64,000 bases of DNA, taken from Pseudaminobacter sp040045035. Its GTDB lineage: Bacteria > Pseudomonadota > Alphaproteobacteria > Rhizobiales > Rhizobiaceae. Position 1 is the first letter of the stretch; every line of letters begins with the position of its first letter. A program made the position numbers and the translations under genes. This document shows positions 62,726-64,000 of the stretch, one piece after another. Location: positions 124,001 through 188,000 of the forward strand of contig NZ_JBDZDS010000006.1 of assembly GCF_040045035.1 (NCBI RefSeq), in the 5' to 3' direction. The notes under the pieces are model-generated. The model was given only the letters and a program-made list of their open reading frames with translations, had not been told where the DNA came from and ran no database searches.

Positions 62726-63756
62726 GCTACTGCCTCGTAGGGCACCGGGATGTCGGTCTGGCGGTCCATCCATTCGGGGATCGGCAGGTCCTTGGTGCGC
62801 AGGAATTCCGGGTTGAACAGCTTCGACTGGTAGCGCGTGCCGTAATCGCACAGCACGGTTACGATGGTATGGCCGGGGCCCAGCTCGCGCGCCAGCCGGA
62901 TGGCGCCGGCGATGTTGATGCCGGTCGACCCGCCGAGGCAAAGCCCCTCCTCCTGCACCAGGTCAAAGATGATCGGCAGCGCTTCGGCGTCCGGAATCTG
63001 GTAGGAGAAGTCGGGCGAAAAACCCTCCAAGTTGGCCGTGATGCGCCCCTGCCCGATACCCTCGGTGATGGAACTGCCTTCGGACTTCAGTTCGCCGGTG
63101 GTGTAGTAGCTGTAGAGCGCCGCGCCCAGCGGGTCGGCGAGCGCGATCTTCACCGCCTTGTTCTTTTCCTTCAGGCCTGCCGCGACGCCGGCCAGCGTGC
63201 CGCCGGTGCCCACCGCCGAGACGAAGCCGTCGACCTTGCCTTCGGTCTGCTTCCAGATCTCCTGCGCCGTGGTGCGCATGTGACCGTCGCGGTTGGCGAT
63301 ATTGTCGAACTGGTTTGCCCAGATCGCGCCGTGCGGGTCGCTCTTGGCCAGTTGCTCGGCGAGCCTGCCCGAAACCTTCACGTAGTTGTTCGGGTTCTTG
63401 TAAGGCACCGCCGGGACCTCGATCAGTTCCGCGCCGAGCAAGCGCAGCGCGTCCTTCTTTTCCTGGCTTTGCGTGTCGGGGATGACGATGACGGTGCGAT
63501 AGCCGAGCGCCTTGGCGACCACGGTGAGCCCGATGCCGGTGTTGCCGGCCGTACCCTCGACGATGACGCCACCCGGCTTGAGCAGGCCCTTCTGCTCGGC
63601 ATCCTGGATGATAAACAGGCCGGCGCGGTCCTTTACCGACTGCCCCGGGTTCATGAACTCGGCCTTGCCGAGGATTTCGCAGCCGGTTTCCTCCGAGGCG
63701 CGCCTGAGCCTGATCAGCGGCGTATTGCCGATTACATCGATCACCGAACGATACAT
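62722..63756 (-). CDS. cysK: Cysteine synthase A
   Basis: The PLP enzyme makes cysteine from O-acetylserine and sulfide. The 344-residue protein has Lys42 in NPGQSVKDRAG as the Schiff-base lysine, EGTAGNTGIGL for the substrate site and GTGGTLAGV for the PLP phosphate. It is somewhat longer than classical CysK because of a C-terminal extension (about 315-344, LRTKDLPIPEWMD). AAGGAAT precedes the ATG. It overlaps the AlaX-type gene. Confidence 0.95.
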   Translation of the reverse strand: MYRSVIDVIGNTPLIRLRRASEETGCEILGKAEFMNPGQSVKDRAGLFIIQDAEQKGLLKPGGVIVEGTAGNTGIGLTVVAKALGYRTVIVIPDTQSQEKKDALRLLGAELIEVPAVPYKNPNNYVKVSGRLAEQLAKSDPHGAIWANQFDNIANRDGHMRTTAQEIWKQTEGKVDGFVSAVGTGGTLAGVAAGLKEKNKAVKIALADPLGAALYSYYTTGELKSEGSSITEGIGQGRITANLEGFSPDFSYQIPDAEALPIIFDLVQEEGLCLGGSTGINIAGAIRLARELGPGHTIVTVLCDYGTRYQSKLFNPEFLRTKDLPIPEWMDRQTDIPVPYEAVA

Positions 63757-64000
63757 GGGAAAATTCCTTATCTTTCGACCACGACACTAAAAACCGCGGA
63801 CCTGGCTTTCAAGGCATGAAATTGCGTGCTCCAGAGGCAAAGCGGCACCGCGTTGCCCGGGTGCCATTCCCTTCATGCCGTCATCCCCCCGGATACGGCG
63901 CCGGAAGACTTGGACCTGAACCCTCTGCAAAAGTGGAAAGTCCGATGTTTTCGAGCACATCGCAGGCTCGGCGTTCCTTGCTGCGTTGCTGCCCGACGCC
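63757..64000. other. Window end: upstream region of cysK, possible start of a plus-strand gene
   Basis: No complete gene. A plus-strand ATG at 63945 (MFSSTSQARRSLLRCC) with GGAAAG six bases before it runs open to the window edge and may be the beginning of a divergent gene. Too little sequence remains to judge. Confidence 0.25.

Overview
The window looks like a chromosomal segment of an alphaproteobacterium of the order Hyphomicrobiales (Rhizobiales), most like Mesorhizobium and its relatives. The evidence is gene content and order: tRNA-Tyr/tRNA-Gly/tuf/tRNA-Trp/secE/nusG/rplK/rplA; aroQ-accB-accC-aat-DUF2155-NDUFA12; cysE-DUF3126; RNase E with an acidic insertion inside its S1 domain; a Ku-LigD repair pair; the BTLCP protease family; and high-GC coding with many GTG/TTG starts. 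Genus is an inference. I saw no rRNA operon, insertion sequence, prophage or CRISPR array.

Layout. 0-5.7 kb: translation genes on the minus strand, with four tRNAs in the first 11 kb and likely ribosomal-protein autoregulatory leaders; rlmB diverges from them. 5.8-11 kb: mixed accessory genes (a 57-aa two-helix membrane protein, a lysozyme-like lipoprotein, an MFS carrier, a 3-hydroxyisobutyrate-dehydrogenase-like enzyme). 11-14.5 kb: the Ku/LigD end-joining pair. 15-24.3 kb: NAD kinase, an RhlE-type helicase, an OmpA lipoprotein, prfB with an intact programmed +1 frameshift, PBP1A and an AmiC-type amidase. 24.3-33 kb: rne with a 650-base leader region, glutaminase, an aminotransferase, an M48 protease with TPRs and a DsbA-like oxidoreductase. 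32.7-39.4 kb: aroQ, accBC, aat, two GNATs and gatB. 39.5-44.6 kb: a yjhX-family gene behind a structured leader containing an 8-codon reading frame, then CBS, rhomboid, PAS, PilZ and LapG/BTLCP-type genes, with CtrA-like boxes before PAS and PilZ. 44.6-53 kb: metabolic and stress genes (gamma carbonic anhydrase family, cysE, DUF192, twin cold-shock protein, gloA, pccB). 53-59 kb: three small exported proteins sharing a D-A-A-P-x-x-V-V-V-N motif, interleaved with a Tat-exported CpdB-like nucleotidase, an AsnC regulator and alanine dehydrogenase. 59-64 kb: an OmpA protein, GNAT, sseA, a monooxygenase-like protein, an AlaX-type tRNA editor overlapping cysK.

Most of the window is ordinary core chromosome. 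The leads I consider least described are the DAAP-motif exported protein family (53.5-58.9 kb), the leader-peptide/stem-loop region before yjhX (39.5-39.7 kb), and the PAS-PilZ-BTLCP cluster with CtrA-like boxes (41.5-44.5 kb). Function for all three is inferred from sequence alone.
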